Notes: generated by a model from the sequence alone, not told the origin. DNA of 64,000 nucleotides from Streptomyces albireticuli (GCF_021228125.1 NZ_JAJQQS010000007.1:62001-126000), one strand, 5' to 3'. Counted from the first letter of the stretch, positions 18,547-27,526 are shown. Made by a program: numbers and translations.

Positions 18547-20145
18547 TCACTCCTCCTCCCGATACGCCGCCGCCTCCTCCAGATCCAGCCGCCGCAACAA
18601 CGTCCGCAACATCTCGTCATCGATCCGCCGGGCATCCCGCAGCGACACGAACACCTCCCGCTCCGCCCCGATCATCTCCCTCGCCAGCCGCCGGTACGTG
18701 TCGTCCGCGGACTCCCCCGTCGTCTCGTCGACCGCTCCGAGCCGCTCCCACACCGCGTTGCGGCGCCGTTCCATGACCGCGCGGAGGCGGTCGGCGAGGG
18801 GCTCCGGGAGGGAGGCGCTCCCGTCGGCGAGGAGTTCGTCGAGGCGGCGCTCGGCCGCGACGGACGCCTCGCTCTGGGCCTGCGCCTCGGCGAGGGTCTC
18901 GGCACCCCGGTCACGGGCGGGCAGCCGCAGCCGGCGGATCAGCGGCGGCAGAGTGAGCCCCTGGACGACCAGCGTGCCGATCACGGTGCTGAAGGTGAGG
19001 AAGAGGACCAGGTTGCGCGAGGGGAACGGCTCGCCGCTGTGCGTGGTGACGGGGATGGAGAAGGCGATGGCGAGCGAGACGACACCGCGCATGCCGGCCC
19101 AGCCGACGACGAACACGCCCTGCCACGTCGTGTCGGTCTCCCGCTCCCGGATTCGCGGCGAGAGGGCGCGCGGCAGGAAAGTCGCGGGATAGACCCAGAC
19201 GAAGCGGGCGGCCACGACGGCGGCGAAGATCGCGGTGGCGTACCAGAGGGCGGTCTCCCCCAGCCCGTACTGGCCCAGGCCCCGCAGCACCACGGGCAGT
19301 TGCAGGCCGATGAGCGCGAAGACTGCGGATTCCAGGACGAAGGCCACCATCCGCCACACGGCCGCCTCCTGGAGCCGGGTGGCGAAGTCGACCTGCCAGG
19401 CGTGGTGCCCGAGGAAGAGGCCGACGACCACGACGGCGAGCACGCCGGACGCCTCGACCTCCTCGGCGGCGGCGTAGGCGAGGAAGGGGATGAGGAGCGA
19501 GAGGGTGTTCTGGAGGAGCGGCTCGCGCAGCCGCTTGCGCAGCCAGTGGATGGGCACCATGAGGATCAGTCCGACGGCGATCCCGCCGACCGAGGCGACC
19601 GCGAACTCCCGCAGGCCCTCGCCCCAGGTCGCGCCCTCGCCCACGGCCGCGGCGAGCGCGACCTTGAAGGCGGTGATGGCGGTCGCGTCGTTCACCAGCG
19701 ACTCGCCCTGGAGGATCGTGGTGATCCGGGAGGGCAGCCCGAGGCGGCGCGCGATGGCCGTGGCGGCGACCGCGTCCGGCGGGGCGACGACGGCGCCGAG
19801 CACGAGCGCGGCGGTCAGCGGCAGGCCGGGCACCACCAGATAGGCGACATAGCCGACGGCGAGCGTCGCGAAGAGGACGTAGCCGACGGAGAGCAGGGCG
19901 ACGGGCCGGAGGTTGGCCCGGAGGTCGAGGTACGAGCTGTCGAGCGCGGCGGTGTGCAGCAGGGGCGGCAGCAGCAGCGGGAGCACGATGCCCGGGTCGA
20001 GGGTGTAGTCCGGCACGCCCGGCACATAGGAGGCGACGAGCCCGGCGGCGACCAGCATCAGGGGCGCGGGCACGGGGGTGCGCCGCGCCGCGCCGGCGAT
20101 CGCCGCACTGGCCGCGACCAGCATCAGCAGTGGCATTACGTCCAT
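18547..20145 (-). CDS. Na+/H+ antiporter, CPA1 family
   Basis: 532 residues with about twelve hydrophobic helices in the first 410 residues. The family motif with the ion-binding Asp is GESLVNDATAIT, and GWAGMRGVVSLAIAFS is the conserved segment near helix 11. A cytoplasmic, charged, helical C-terminal domain of about 120 residues follows. It would expel Na+ or another monovalent cation in exchange for protons. The ATG at 20145 follows GGCGGGGAC; an internal ATG at 20136 is also possible. It is divergent, with only 40 bp between start codons, from a UBP zinc-finger gene. Confidence 0.92.
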   Translation of the reverse strand: MDVMPLLMLVAASAAIAGAARRTPVPAPLMLVAAGLVASYVPGVPDYTLDPGIVLPLLLPPLLHTAALDSSYLDLRANLRPVALLSVGYVLFATLAVGYVAYLVVPGLPLTAALVLGAVVAPPDAVAATAIARRLGLPSRITTILQGESLVNDATAITAFKVALAAAVGEGATWGEGLREFAVASVGGIAVGLILMVPIHWLRKRLREPLLQNTLSLLIPFLAYAAAEEVEASGVLAVVVVGLFLGHHAWQVDFATRLQEAAVWRMVAFVLESAVFALIGLQLPVVLRGLGQYGLGETALWYATAIFAAVVAARFVWVYPATFLPRALSPRIRERETDTTWQGVFVVGWAGMRGVVSLAIAFSIPVTTHSGEPFPSRNLVLFLTFSTVIGTLVVQGLTLPPLIRRLRLPARDRGAETLAEAQAQSEASVAAERRLDELLADGSASLPEPLADRLRAVMERRRNAVWERLGAVDETTGESADDTYRRLAREMIGAEREVFVSLRDARRIDDEMLRTLLRRLDLEEAAAYREEE

Positions 20146-20185
20146 GGGTCCCCGCCGGTCTCGGTTCAGTTCTAATCTGGCAATC

Positions 20186-20446
20186 ATGAGCGAATGCCCC
20201 CACGTTCCCGAGCTGCCGCGCCCCGAGCCGGTGGCGCTGCACGCCACCTGCCCCGAGTGCGAGGCGGCGGGCAGCCACCCGGTCCAGCTGCGGCTGTGCC
20301 TGGAGTGCGGGCACGTCGGGTGCTGCGACTCCTCGCCCTTCCGGCACGCCACGGGGCACTTCGAGGAGTCGGGGCACGCGGTGATGCGCAGCTACGAGCC
20401 GGGGCAGAGCTGGCGCTGGTGCTACGTGGACCGGCGCATCGTCTGA
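20186..20446 (+). CDS. UBP-type zinc finger domain protein
   Basis: 86 residues forming one ZnF-UBP module: CPEC, LCLECGHVGCCDS and HATGHFEESGHAV provide the Cys and His ligands. In bacteria such stand-alone modules are often next to antiporters or stress genes; a specific partner is unknown. The ATG at 20186 has no clear ribosome site and the promoter must lie within the 40-bp gap or inside the antiporter gene, so a leaderless transcript is possible. Confidence 0.85.
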   Translation: MSECPHVPELPRPEPVALHATCPECEAAGSHPVQLRLCLECGHVGCCDSSPFRHATGHFEESGHAVMRSYEPGQSWRWCYVDRRIV

Positions 20447-20518
20447 CCGGCCGCCCGGCGGCGGGGGTGGCCCCTCGGCCGCCGGGGTACTGTCACCGGT
20501 GACCGCTAGCATGCAGAC

Positions 20519-21064
20519 ATGATCCGACCCGCCACGCCCGACGACGTCCCCGAGATCCATACGATGATCCGCGAACTGGCGGACTACGAACGGGCGCTGG
20601 AAGACGTGCGGACGACCGAGGAGCAGCTGCGCGAAGCACTGTTCGGCGAGCACCCGGCGATCTTCGCCCTGATAGCGGAGAGTGACGGATCCGCCGGTGA
20701 CGGCGGTGCGGCGGCGGGCGAACCGCTCGGCTTCGCGCTCTGGTTCCGCAACTTCTCCACCTGGACGGGTACGCACGGTATCTATCTGGAAGACCTCTAC
20801 GTCCGGCCGCGGGCCCGCGGCACGGGGCTCGGCAAGGCGCTCCTCGCCGAGCTCGCCAAGATCTGCGTCGACCGGGGCTACCGGCGTTTCGAATGGTCAG
20901 TGCTGGACTGGAACGCCCCCTCGATCGCGTTCTACAAGTCGCTCGGCGCCGAGCCGATGAACGAATGGACGGTGCAACGGATGTCCGGAGAACCGCTCCG
21001 CACTCTTGCGGCGCTCGCGCAGAGTGACGAAAATCCCAACAGGGCGACCGCTCTTTCGAATTGA
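20519..21064 (+). CDS. GNAT N-acetyltransferase, diamine-acetyltransferase-like
   Basis: 181 residues. The acetyl-CoA loop is VRPRARGTGLGKALL and motif B is WSVLDWNAPSIAFYKSLGA, as in spermidine/spermine acetyltransferases. A 15-residue Gly/Ala-rich insertion (DGSAGDGGAAAGE) splits the early strands. The substrate is probably a small amine, by family resemblance only. It lies upstream of the anti-sigma and sigma pair on the same strand. Confidence 0.87.
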   Translation: MIRPATPDDVPEIHTMIRELADYERALEDVRTTEEQLREALFGEHPAIFALIAESDGSAGDGGAAAGEPLGFALWFRNFSTWTGTHGIYLEDLYVRPRARGTGLGKALLAELAKICVDRGYRRFEWSVLDWNAPSIAFYKSLGAEPMNEWTVQRMSGEPLRTLAALAQSDENPNRATALSN

Positions 21065-21272
21065 GACCGCAAGCCCCTAGGCACTGTCCGTGCTCATGGG
21101 TTTACCATGAGTGACAGTGGCGGTGCTGCTCCACGGAACCTCGGATCGCGATAGCGTCGCAGCCGAACCATGTGCCGCACCGGACCGCGCCGCCCTCCGC
21201 CGGAGGGCACCCAGAAGCACGGTGCCGGTGCTCGTAACAGCTCAAGAAGCTTGTGCCACCTTGGAGGTGAGG

Positions 21273-21686
21273 GTGTCCCCAATCGCAGGCGAGCCCGGGA
21301 CCCAGGACTTCGTGGAAGTCCGGCTGCCCGCTGCGGGTGCCTACCTGTCGGTGCTGCGGACGGCGACTGCCGGCCTCGCGGCCCGCTTGGACTTCACCCT
21401 CGACGAGATCGAGGACTTGCGCATCGCCGTGGACGAGGCGTGCGCGATCCTTCTGCAACAGGCCGTGCCCGGCTCCGTACTCAGCTGCGTCTTCCGCCTG
21501 GTGGGCGACGCGCTCCGGGTGACCGTCTCGGCACCCACCACGGACGGCCGCGCACCCGAGCGCGACACCTTCGCCTGGACGGTGCTCTCCGCCCTGGCCG
21601 GTGAGGTCGACTCGACCGTCGCGGACGACCGCACGGTCAGCATCAGCCTGCACAAGAAGCGCGGCGCCGGCCCCGGACAGCCGTGA
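21273..21686 (+). CDS. RsbW-like anti-sigma factor (RshA/PrsH/UshX type)
   Basis: 137 residues with an HATPase-like domain. The region around LDFTLDEIEDLRIAVDEAC corresponds to the N box, and the C-terminal strand is TVSISLHKK. It lies directly upstream of a SigB-type sigma gene, the arrangement of the SigH anti-sigma factor in S. coelicolor. The anti-sigma factor would hold the sigma factor inactive until stress. GTG at 21273 with GGAGG five bases before it is preferred; an open frame extends back to 21111 but without a better ribosome site. Confidence 0.85.
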   Translation: MSPIAGEPGTQDFVEVRLPAAGAYLSVLRTATAGLAARLDFTLDEIEDLRIAVDEACAILLQQAVPGSVLSCVFRLVGDALRVTVSAPTTDGRAPERDTFAWTVLSALAGEVDSTVADDRTVSISLHKKRGAGPGQP

Positions 21687-21702
21687 CGGAAGAGGGGGCT
21701 CC

Positions 21703-22635
21703 GTGAGTACTGCATCGTCGCGGGGAGTGCGTACCCCGGCCATCCCGCAGCAGCCTGCCCGGCCGCGCCCGGAGGATCCGGGTGATCCGGTGAACCCGGA
21801 GCCGGGCGAGGCGAGCGACCCACCAGAGCGGGCGGACCACATGGATCAGCACCAACAACAGTGGCACCAGCACCCCCATGCGAACGACCGCAGTGGTGCC
21901 CGGGCCCTGTTCATCGAGCTGCGGACGCTTCCGGACGGCTCGCCCGAGCGCGCCGAGCTGCGCAACCACCTGGTGCGGATGCACCTGCCCCTGGTGGAGC
22001 ACCTCGCGCGCCGCTTCCGCAACCGCGGCGAGCCGCTGGACGACCTCACCCAGGTCGCCACCATCGGCCTGATCAAATCGGTGGACCGGTTCGACCCGGA
22101 CCGCGGCGTGGAATTCTCCACCTACGCCACGCCGACGGTGGTCGGCGAGATCAAGCGGCACTTCCGCGACAAGGGCTGGGCGGTGCGGGTGCCGCGCCGC
22201 CTCCAGGAGCTGCGGCTGGCGCTCACCACCGCCACCGCCGAGCTCTCCCAGCGGCACGGCCGGGCGCCCACCGTCCACGAGCTGGCCGAACAGCTGGGGA
22301 TCTCGGAGGAGGAGGTCCTGGAGGGCCTGGAGTCCGCCAACGCCTACAGCACCCTGTCCCTGGACGTCCCGGACACGGACGACGAGTCCCCCGCCGTCGC
22401 CGACACCCTCGGCGCCGAGGACGAGGCGCTGGAGGGCGTGGAGTACCGCGAGTCCCTCAAGCCCCTGCTGGAGGACCTCCCGCCGCGCGAGAAGAAGATC
22501 CTGCTGCTCCGCTTCTTCGGCAATATGACCCAGTCGCAGATCGCCCAGGAGGTCGGCATCTCCCAGATGCACGTCTCCCGGCTGCTCGCCCGCACCCTCG
22601 CCCAGCTGCGGGACCGGCTGCTCATCGAGGAGTGA
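21703..22635 (+). CDS. sigH: stress-response sigma factor SigH (SigB/SigF family)
   Basis: 310 residues from the GTG at 21703 (AGAGGGGG upstream). Region 2 contains LDDLTQVATIGLIKSVDRF and region 4 MTQSQIAQEVGISQMHVSR. About 75 residues of Pro/Gln/His-rich extension precede the core; a second start at ATG 21841 would remove 46 of them. From memory, S. coelicolor SigH exists in several lengths and responds to osmotic stress, and its gene follows the same type of anti-sigma gene. Sixteen bases separate the two genes, so they are one operon. Confidence 0.9.
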   Translation: MSTASSRGVRTPAIPQQPARPRPEDPGDPVNPEPGEASDPPERADHMDQHQQQWHQHPHANDRSGARALFIELRTLPDGSPERAELRNHLVRMHLPLVEHLARRFRNRGEPLDDLTQVATIGLIKSVDRFDPDRGVEFSTYATPTVVGEIKRHFRDKGWAVRVPRRLQELRLALTTATAELSQRHGRAPTVHELAEQLGISEEEVLEGLESANAYSTLSLDVPDTDDESPAVADTLGAEDEALEGVEYRESLKPLLEDLPPREKKILLLRFFGNMTQSQIAQEVGISQMHVSRLLARTLAQLRDRLLIEE

Positions 22636-22896
22636 CCGCGGGGGTGCCTCCCGCGGGCCGCGTCCCCGGCCTCTCGGCGCCGGAGCGTCCCGCGACGCCA
22701 CGCGTCGCGGGTCGGCTCCGCGCACGGCCCCGGCTCGCACGGCGTGTGCCGCGGGGGCTCGCACGACATGTGCCGCGGACCGGCCCGTCATGGACGCGTG
22801 CTCACGGGCGCGCCTACGCCGGGGCGGGTTTCCCCTGAGCCCGCCCGTCACCGGGCTCGGGTCGCACGGACCCGCCCCCGGCGGGTGTCCCGCGGG

Positions 22897-23412
22897 TCAG
22901 ACGTCGCGCGCGGTGATGCCGAGCGCCTCCGTGGCCGTCGGGTTCACCACCAGCGCCAGGGTGCCCATGGCCACCAGCGCGAGCGCCACGCCCGCCGTGA
23001 TCATCAGCGCGCCGCCGGCGTTGGCCAGCGTCCAGGCGACCGGCAGCGCCATGATCTGGGTGACCATCGCGGGTCCGCGGCTCCAGCGCCGCCGCAGCCA
23101 CAGCCCGCGCGCCGCCACCAGCGGCAGCACGGCCAGGGCCAGCACGGTCAGGCCGCCCATCTCGGCCTGCTGCGGGCTGTCCGGCTTCCCCAGCAGCCCC
23201 ATCACCAGCAGATAGATGCCGGATGCGACCAGCGCCACACCTTCCAGGCCGGAAAGCGCCGCCGCGGCCGTGAGCCGGGTGGGGCGCGGGCCTTCCGGCC
23301 CGGCCTGCGGGGCACGCGCGCCCTGGCCCGCGGGGCGGCCGGTGCCTGCGCCGGCACCCTTCCGGGCGGCGCTCTTACGGGGGGTCTTCGACGCGGACTG
23401 CTTGCTGCTCAC
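22897..23412 (-). CDS. four-helix integral membrane protein, function unknown
   Basis: 171 residues. A basic, Lys/Ala-rich cytoplasmic N-terminus of about 50 residues precedes four hydrophobic segments, among them VALVASGIYLLVMGLLG and TLANAGGALMITAGVALAL. No functional motif is seen. A GTG at 23412 is used. It converges on sigH with a 260-bp gap that holds only short GC-rich inverted repeats around CCCGCGGG. Confidence 0.75.
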   Translation of the reverse strand: MSSKQSASKTPRKSAARKGAGAGTGRPAGQGARAPQAGPEGPRPTRLTAAAALSGLEGVALVASGIYLLVMGLLGKPDSPQQAEMGGLTVLALAVLPLVAARGLWLRRRWSRGPAMVTQIMALPVAWTLANAGGALMITAGVALALVAMGTLALVVNPTATEALGITARDV

Positions 23413-23549
23413 CCCAGCAGGGTAGCCGCAGGGGGAACGCCGGGGACCGGGCGCGCGGGGCCCGGAGGGCATCGGCGGGGCCCGGGGACGGCGGCGGGAA
23501 GGCGGGCCTGGGATGGGTCGTGTACCGACAGGTAGGTAGGCTGGCGCGC

Positions 23550-24518
23550 ATGCGTGCGCTTCTCGTGGTCAATCCTTCGGCCACCACCACCAGTGCCCGT
23601 ACCCGTGATGTCCTGGCGCACGCCCTCGCCAGCGACCTGAAGCTGGAGGTCGCCACCACCGAGTACCGGGGCCATGCCCGGGACATCGCCCGGCGGGCGG
23701 CGGAGGACGGCAACACCGAGCTCGTGGTCGCGCTCGGCGGGGACGGCACCGTCAACGAGGTCGTCAACGGCCTGCTGCACGCCGGCCCCGATCCGGAGGG
23801 CCTGCCCCGGCTGGCCGTGGTTCCCGGCGGTTCCACCAATGTCTTCGCCCGCGCCCTGGGGCTGCCCAACGATGTGGTGGAGGCCACGGGCGCGCTGCTC
23901 GACGCGCTGCGCGACGGCACCGAGCGCACGGTCGGCCTCGGGCTCGCCGCCGGTACGCCCGGCACGGAGGACGAGGGCGTTCCGTCCCGCTGGTTCACGT
24001 TCTGCGCGGGCTTCGGATTCGACGCGAGCGTGATCGGCCGGGTGGAGCAGCAGCGGGAGCGCGGCAAGCGTTCGACGCACGCTCTGTATGTGCGACAGGT
24101 GATGCGCCAATTCTTCAAGGAATCGCACCGCCGTAACGGCCCGATCACGCTCGAACGACCGGGCGACGAGCCACTCGAGAATCTCGTCATGTCGATAATC
24201 TGCAACACCGCGCCGTGGACGTACCTGGGCAACCGCCCGGTCTACGCCTCGCCGCAGGCGTCCTTCGACACCGCCCTTGACGTGCTGGGATTCACCAAGC
24301 TGTCCACGGCGACGGCGAGCCGGCACGTCACCCAGCTGTTGACGTCGACCCCCGAGCGCGGACCCCGTGGAAAGCATGTGGTGTCGCTCCACGACCAGAC
24401 TGCCTTCACCTTGCATTCGCAGGTTCCTTTGCCCTTCCAGATGGACGGCGACCACCTCGGACTGCGTACGAGCGTGACGTTCACAGGCGTACGCCGTGCA
24501 CTGCGTGTGATTGTGTGA
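23550..24518 (+). CDS. diacylglycerol kinase/lipid kinase family protein
   Basis: 322 residues of the DAGK catalytic family. The nucleotide loop is VVALGGDGTVNEVVNGLL (about residues 61-78) and VVPGGSTNVFAR follows, both needed for phosphoryl transfer to a lipid such as diacylglycerol or a sphingosine-like base. The gene start is the ATG at 23550. It may serve phospholipid turnover; the precise lipid is not known. Confidence 0.9.
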   Translation: MRALLVVNPSATTTSARTRDVLAHALASDLKLEVATTEYRGHARDIARRAAEDGNTELVVALGGDGTVNEVVNGLLHAGPDPEGLPRLAVVPGGSTNVFARALGLPNDVVEATGALLDALRDGTERTVGLGLAAGTPGTEDEGVPSRWFTFCAGFGFDASVIGRVEQQRERGKRSTHALYVRQVMRQFFKESHRRNGPITLERPGDEPLENLVMSIICNTAPWTYLGNRPVYASPQASFDTALDVLGFTKLSTATASRHVTQLLTSTPERGPRGKHVVSLHDQTAFTLHSQVPLPFQMDGDHLGLRTSVTFTGVRRALRVIV

Positions 24519-24839
24519 GTGGTAGGGCCTAAAGTCCTTCCACTCGAACGTTTAGACTGGGTTGCACCCCCTGGAAGTACGGCTGTGACCTAGCCGACAC
24601 CGAGGAATCAAAAAAAACTTTCCAGAAGGGGTTGTATCCGCAGCCGAGGTTTGCGAGTCTCTTCATGGCGATCGGGACGGCCGCCTATCCGGCCCACCGA
24701 CTCAGCCCGAACCCCCTCCCTTTTTCTTGGACCACACCAGTTTTCTGACTGGGCGTCGGCCCTTCCCTTGCGGGGGGATTCGTGAAAGCGTTCACATTCA
24801 CAAGCAACGTAGCCGCAATAACGAGGAGATGGAGCAGCC
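24519..24839 (+). promoter_or_regulatory. long leader/promoter region of the WhiB-like gene
   Basis: A 320-bp gap. It starts with a short inverted repeat GAGTGG ... CCACTC (24517-24545), probably ending the lipid kinase transcript. Further on it has an A8 tract near 24610, very unusual in this GC-rich DNA, and several T runs near 24720. No open frame with a ribosome site was found. A long leader fits the strong and stress-dependent transcription known for wblE-type genes, but no promoter box could be assigned with confidence. Confidence 0.45.
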
Positions 24840-25097
24840 ATGGACTGGCGTCACAACGCCGTTTGCCGCGAGGAAGACCCCGAGCTCTTCTTCCCCATCG
24901 GCAACACCGGTCCTGCGCTGCTGCAGATCGAGGAAGCCAAGGCCGTCTGCCGTCGCTGCCCCGTGATGGAGCAGTGCCTGCAGTGGGCGCTCGAGTCCGG
25001 CCAGGACTCCGGCGTCTGGGGTGGCCTCAGCGAGGACGAGCGCCGCGCCATGAAGCGCCGCGCCGCTCGCAACCGGGCGCGCAACGCCAGCGCCTGA
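24840..25097 (+). CDS. wblE: WhiB-family iron-sulfur transcriptional regulator (WblE)
   Basis: 85 residues. Four Cys at 9, 37, 40 and 46 bind a 4Fe-4S cluster, followed by the family turn GVWGG (58-62) and a basic DNA-contact tail MKRRAARNRARN. WhiB-like proteins work with the principal sigma factor and sense redox or NO. The ATG is preceded by GAGGAG at 24823-24828. Position between the lipid kinase and a PdtaS-like kinase matches wblE of S. coelicolor. Confidence 0.92.
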   Translation: MDWRHNAVCREEDPELFFPIGNTGPALLQIEEAKAVCRRCPVMEQCLQWALESGQDSGVWGGLSEDERRAMKRRAARNRARNASA

Positions 25098-25183
25098 TCG
25101 ACGCCCCTCGGCCCCCGAGCCGCAGCGCGCAGTACCCCGGACGCGCTCCCAGGTCACACTGGGTTGTGCCCCATACATGCTTT

Positions 25184-25213
25184 GAGCCCCGGATCCGCAT
25201 GGGTCCGGGGCTC
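25184..25213 (+). terminator. hairpin terminator after wblE
   Basis: A perfect 10-bp stem GAGCCCCGGA / TCCGGGGCTC with a ten-base loop, 86 bp after the wblE stop. Confidence 0.8.
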
Positions 25214-25223
25214 AGTGCGTTCG

Positions 25224-25428
25224 GGTGCGCCTGCGGCGGGCTTGTTCCCCAGCCCCGCCCCTTCCCGAACCGGGGGGGCAAGCCCCCGGGCCCCCTTTCC
25301 GCGCTACCGCGCGGTGCCCTCAAGCGCCGGGCGGGCTGAATGGTTGCCCGGCGCTTGAGGACCGGGGTCCGGGGCGGAGCCCCGGTTCGGGAAGGGGCGG
25401 GGTGGGGAAAAGCCCCGCGCAGCGGCAC
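25224..25428. repeat. composite intergenic repeat, copy E (inverted pair)
   Basis: Two opposed copies: CTCAAGCGCCGGGCGGGCTG near 25319 faces CCGGCGCTTGAGG near 25350, with the CCCGGGCCCCC and GGAAGGGGCGGGG blocks on both sides. It sits between converging wblE and the sensor kinase gene. Confidence 0.8.
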
Positions 25429-25446
25429 CCCGCCCCCGCCCGAACC

Positions 25447-26925
25447 TCACCCCTTCTCCGCCCGCACCGGGATGTCCAGCACCACCCGGGTCCCCCGGCC
25501 GACCGCCGGCACCATGTCGAACGACCCGCCCATCTCCCCCTCCACCAGCGTCCGGACGATCTGAAGCCCCAGATTGCCCGCCCGCTGCGGATCGAACCCC
25601 TCCGGCAGACCGCGCCCGTCGTCCTGCACGGAGATCAGCAGCCGGGAGTCGGCCCGGGTGCCGCTGCGCATGGCGGTGACCTCGACCGTGCCCTGCTCCC
25701 CCGGGCCGAAGCCGTGCTCCATGGCGTTCTGGAGCAGCTCGGTCAGGACCATCGACAGCGGCGTCGCCACCTCGGCGTCCAGAATGCCGAAGCGGCCCGT
25801 GCGCCGGCCGACCACCCGGCCGGGTGAGATCTCGGCGACCATGGCGAGCACCCGGTCGGCGATCTCGTCGAATTCGACCCTCTCGTCCAGATTCTGCGAG
25901 AGCGTCTCATGGACGATCGCGATCGAGCCCACCCGGCGGACCGCCTCCTCCAGTGCCTCCCGGCCCTCGGCCGAACCGATCCTGCGGGCCTGGAGGCGCA
26001 GCAGGGCGGCTACTGTCTGGAGGTTGTTCTTCACCCTGTGGTGAATCTCCCTGATCGTGGCGTCCTTGGTGATCAACTCTCGCTCTCGACGGCGCAGTTC
26101 GGTGACGTCGCGCAGCAGTACGAGCGAACCGATGTGGTTTCCCTTGGGTTTGAGGGGAATCGCCCGGAGCTGGATCACCCCGTCACTGGCCTCGACCTCG
26201 AACTCCCGGGGCGCCCAGCCGCTGGCGAGCTTGGCCAGCGACTCGTCCACGGGGCCGCGCGAGGGCGCCAACTGAGCGGTGGTCTCGCCCAGATGATGCC
26301 CGACGAGGTCGGCGGCGAGCCCGAGGCGGTGATAGGCGGAGAGGGCGTTGGGGCTGGCGTACTGGACGATGCCGTCCGCGTCGAGCCTGATCAGACCGTC
26401 GCCGGCGCGCGGCGACGCGTCCATGTCGACTTGTTGACCGGGGAACGGGAAGGCGCCGTTGGCGATCATCTGGGCGAGGTCGGAGGCGCTCTGCAGGTAG
26501 GTGAGCTCCAGCCGGCTCGGTGTCCGGACGGTCAGCAGATTGGTGTTGCGGGCGATCACGCCGAGCACCCGGCCCTCGCGGCGCACGGGGATCGACTCCA
26601 CCCTGACCGGGACCTCCTCCCGCCACTCGGGGTCGCCCTCCCGGACGATCCGGCCCTCGTCGAGGGCGGCGTCGAGCATCGGCCGGCGGCCGCGCGGCAC
26701 GAGGTGGCCGACCATGTCGTCCTGGTAGGACGTCGGGCCCGTGTTCGGACGCATCTGGGCGACCGAGACATAGCGGGTGCCGTCGAGGGTGGGCACCCAC
26801 AGGACGAGGTCGGCGAAGGACAGGTCGGAGAGCAGCTGCCACTCCGAGACCAGCAGGTGCAGCCACTCCAGGTCGGAGTCGCCCAGGGCGGTGTGCTGGC
26901 GTACGAGGTCGTTCATGGAGGGCAC
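25447..26925 (-). CDS. pdtaS: PdtaS-like sensor histidine kinase (GAF-PAS-HisKA_2-HATPase)
   Basis: 492 residues, no membrane segment. A GAF-type domain fills about 10-160 (WQLLSDLSFADLVLWV, RPNTGPTSYQDD), a PAS domain about 175-275, then HisKA_2 with the phospho-acceptor His in EIHHRVKNNLQTVAALLRL and an HATPase domain with LTELLQNAMEHGF and DDGRGLP. The N-terminus MPSMNDLVRQHTALGDSDLE lines up with mycobacterial PdtaS, which supports the GTG at 26925. In mycobacteria its partner is an ANTAR-type RNA-binding regulator; that partner is not in this window. A dre-like DasR site lies about 85 bp upstream. Confidence 0.9.
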   Translation of the reverse strand: MPSMNDLVRQHTALGDSDLEWLHLLVSEWQLLSDLSFADLVLWVPTLDGTRYVSVAQMRPNTGPTSYQDDMVGHLVPRGRRPMLDAALDEGRIVREGDPEWREEVPVRVESIPVRREGRVLGVIARNTNLLTVRTPSRLELTYLQSASDLAQMIANGAFPFPGQQVDMDASPRAGDGLIRLDADGIVQYASPNALSAYHRLGLAADLVGHHLGETTAQLAPSRGPVDESLAKLASGWAPREFEVEASDGVIQLRAIPLKPKGNHIGSLVLLRDVTELRRRERELITKDATIREIHHRVKNNLQTVAALLRLQARRIGSAEGREALEEAVRRVGSIAIVHETLSQNLDERVEFDEIADRVLAMVAEISPGRVVGRRTGRFGILDAEVATPLSMVLTELLQNAMEHGFGPGEQGTVEVTAMRSGTRADSRLLISVQDDGRGLPEGFDPQRAGNLGLQIVRTLVEGEMGGSFDMVPAVGRGTRVVLDIPVRAEKG

Positions 26926-27007
26926 GCTGTGAGCCTACCCGTGGCCGACACACGGGCGGCGGCGGCGTTTCGTCCACCTGCCGGCCGCACGGGCATGGAC
27001 AGAGCCA

Positions 27008-27023
27008 AATGGTCTAGTCCACA
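27008..27023. promoter_or_regulatory. candidate dre (DasR-responsive element)
   Basis: AATGGTCTAGTCCACA matches the DasR consensus ACTGGTCTAGACCACT at 13 of 16 positions. It lies about 85 bp upstream of the PdtaS-like kinase gene, so DasR may control that gene. Inferred from sequence only. Confidence 0.55.
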
Positions 27024-27215
27024 ATGAAAGAGCAAAGCGCCCGCCTTCCCCGCACAGGAGGGCGGAGCGGGGCCCGGCGCTCTCTGCCCTGATCGCGCCC
27101 GGCCCCAGGTCGGCCTCTCCGGCCGCGGGGTCCGCACACCCCACGGTCCCGGCAGGCCGACGACGGCTCCGGGCTGCGGTGCCGAACCGGGTCGAGGGTC
27201 CCGGATCAGGCGCCG

Positions 27216-27245
27216 CGGCCCGAAGTGGCCGCGCACTTCGGGCCG
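27216..27245. terminator. strong hairpin in intergenic region
   Basis: A perfect 12-bp stem CGGCCCGAAGTG / CACTTCGGGCCG with a six-base loop. It lies 280 bp downstream of the SIS gene on the reverse strand and 290 bp upstream of the kinase gene. It may end read-through from the SIS gene. Confidence 0.5.
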
Positions 27246-27385
27246 GCTTCGAGGCGCCCCCGCTCCCCGAACGGGGCTCCGCCCCGGGCTGCCGCGGCGA
27301 GGTGCCGCAGGACGGGCTGAGTTACTGCCCGGAACCGGGCAGGACAGCCCGCCCCTAGTGCAGCGAAAGCCGACCTCGGGCAGGT

Positions 27386-27522
27386 GCGAAATCAAGCCCG
27401 GCCGGCGTTTGAGGCCACCGCGCGGAGCGCGGAAAAGGGGGCCCGGGAGCTTGCCCCCGCCACGCGGCGGAGCCGCACATCGGATGCGGCGGGAAGGGGC
27501 GGGTAGGGGAAAAGCCCCCGGC
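27386..27522 (-). repeat. composite intergenic repeat, copy F
   Basis: Blocks in order: AAGCCCGGCCGGCGTTTGAGG, CCGCGCGGAGCGCGG, GGGGGCCCGGG, the CCACGCGGCGGAGCCGCA module and GGAAGGGGCGGGTAGGGG. It ends a few bases from the stop codon of the SIS gene. Confidence 0.8.
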
Positions 27523-27526
27523 ACCG

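Larger units (their letters stand above)
26926..27526. other. 600-bp intergenic region upstream of the sensor kinase gene
   Basis: No gene was found. It holds a dre-like site (27008-27023), a strong hairpin (27216-27245), scattered remnants resembling the composite repeat near 27270-27360, and repeat copy F (27386-27522). Both flanking genes point left. Confidence 0.7.

Noticed and set aside
24604-24634. GGAAT ... GTTG as a SigR promoter before wblE
   Set aside because: The spacing is 22 bases, while SigR needs 18 or 19.
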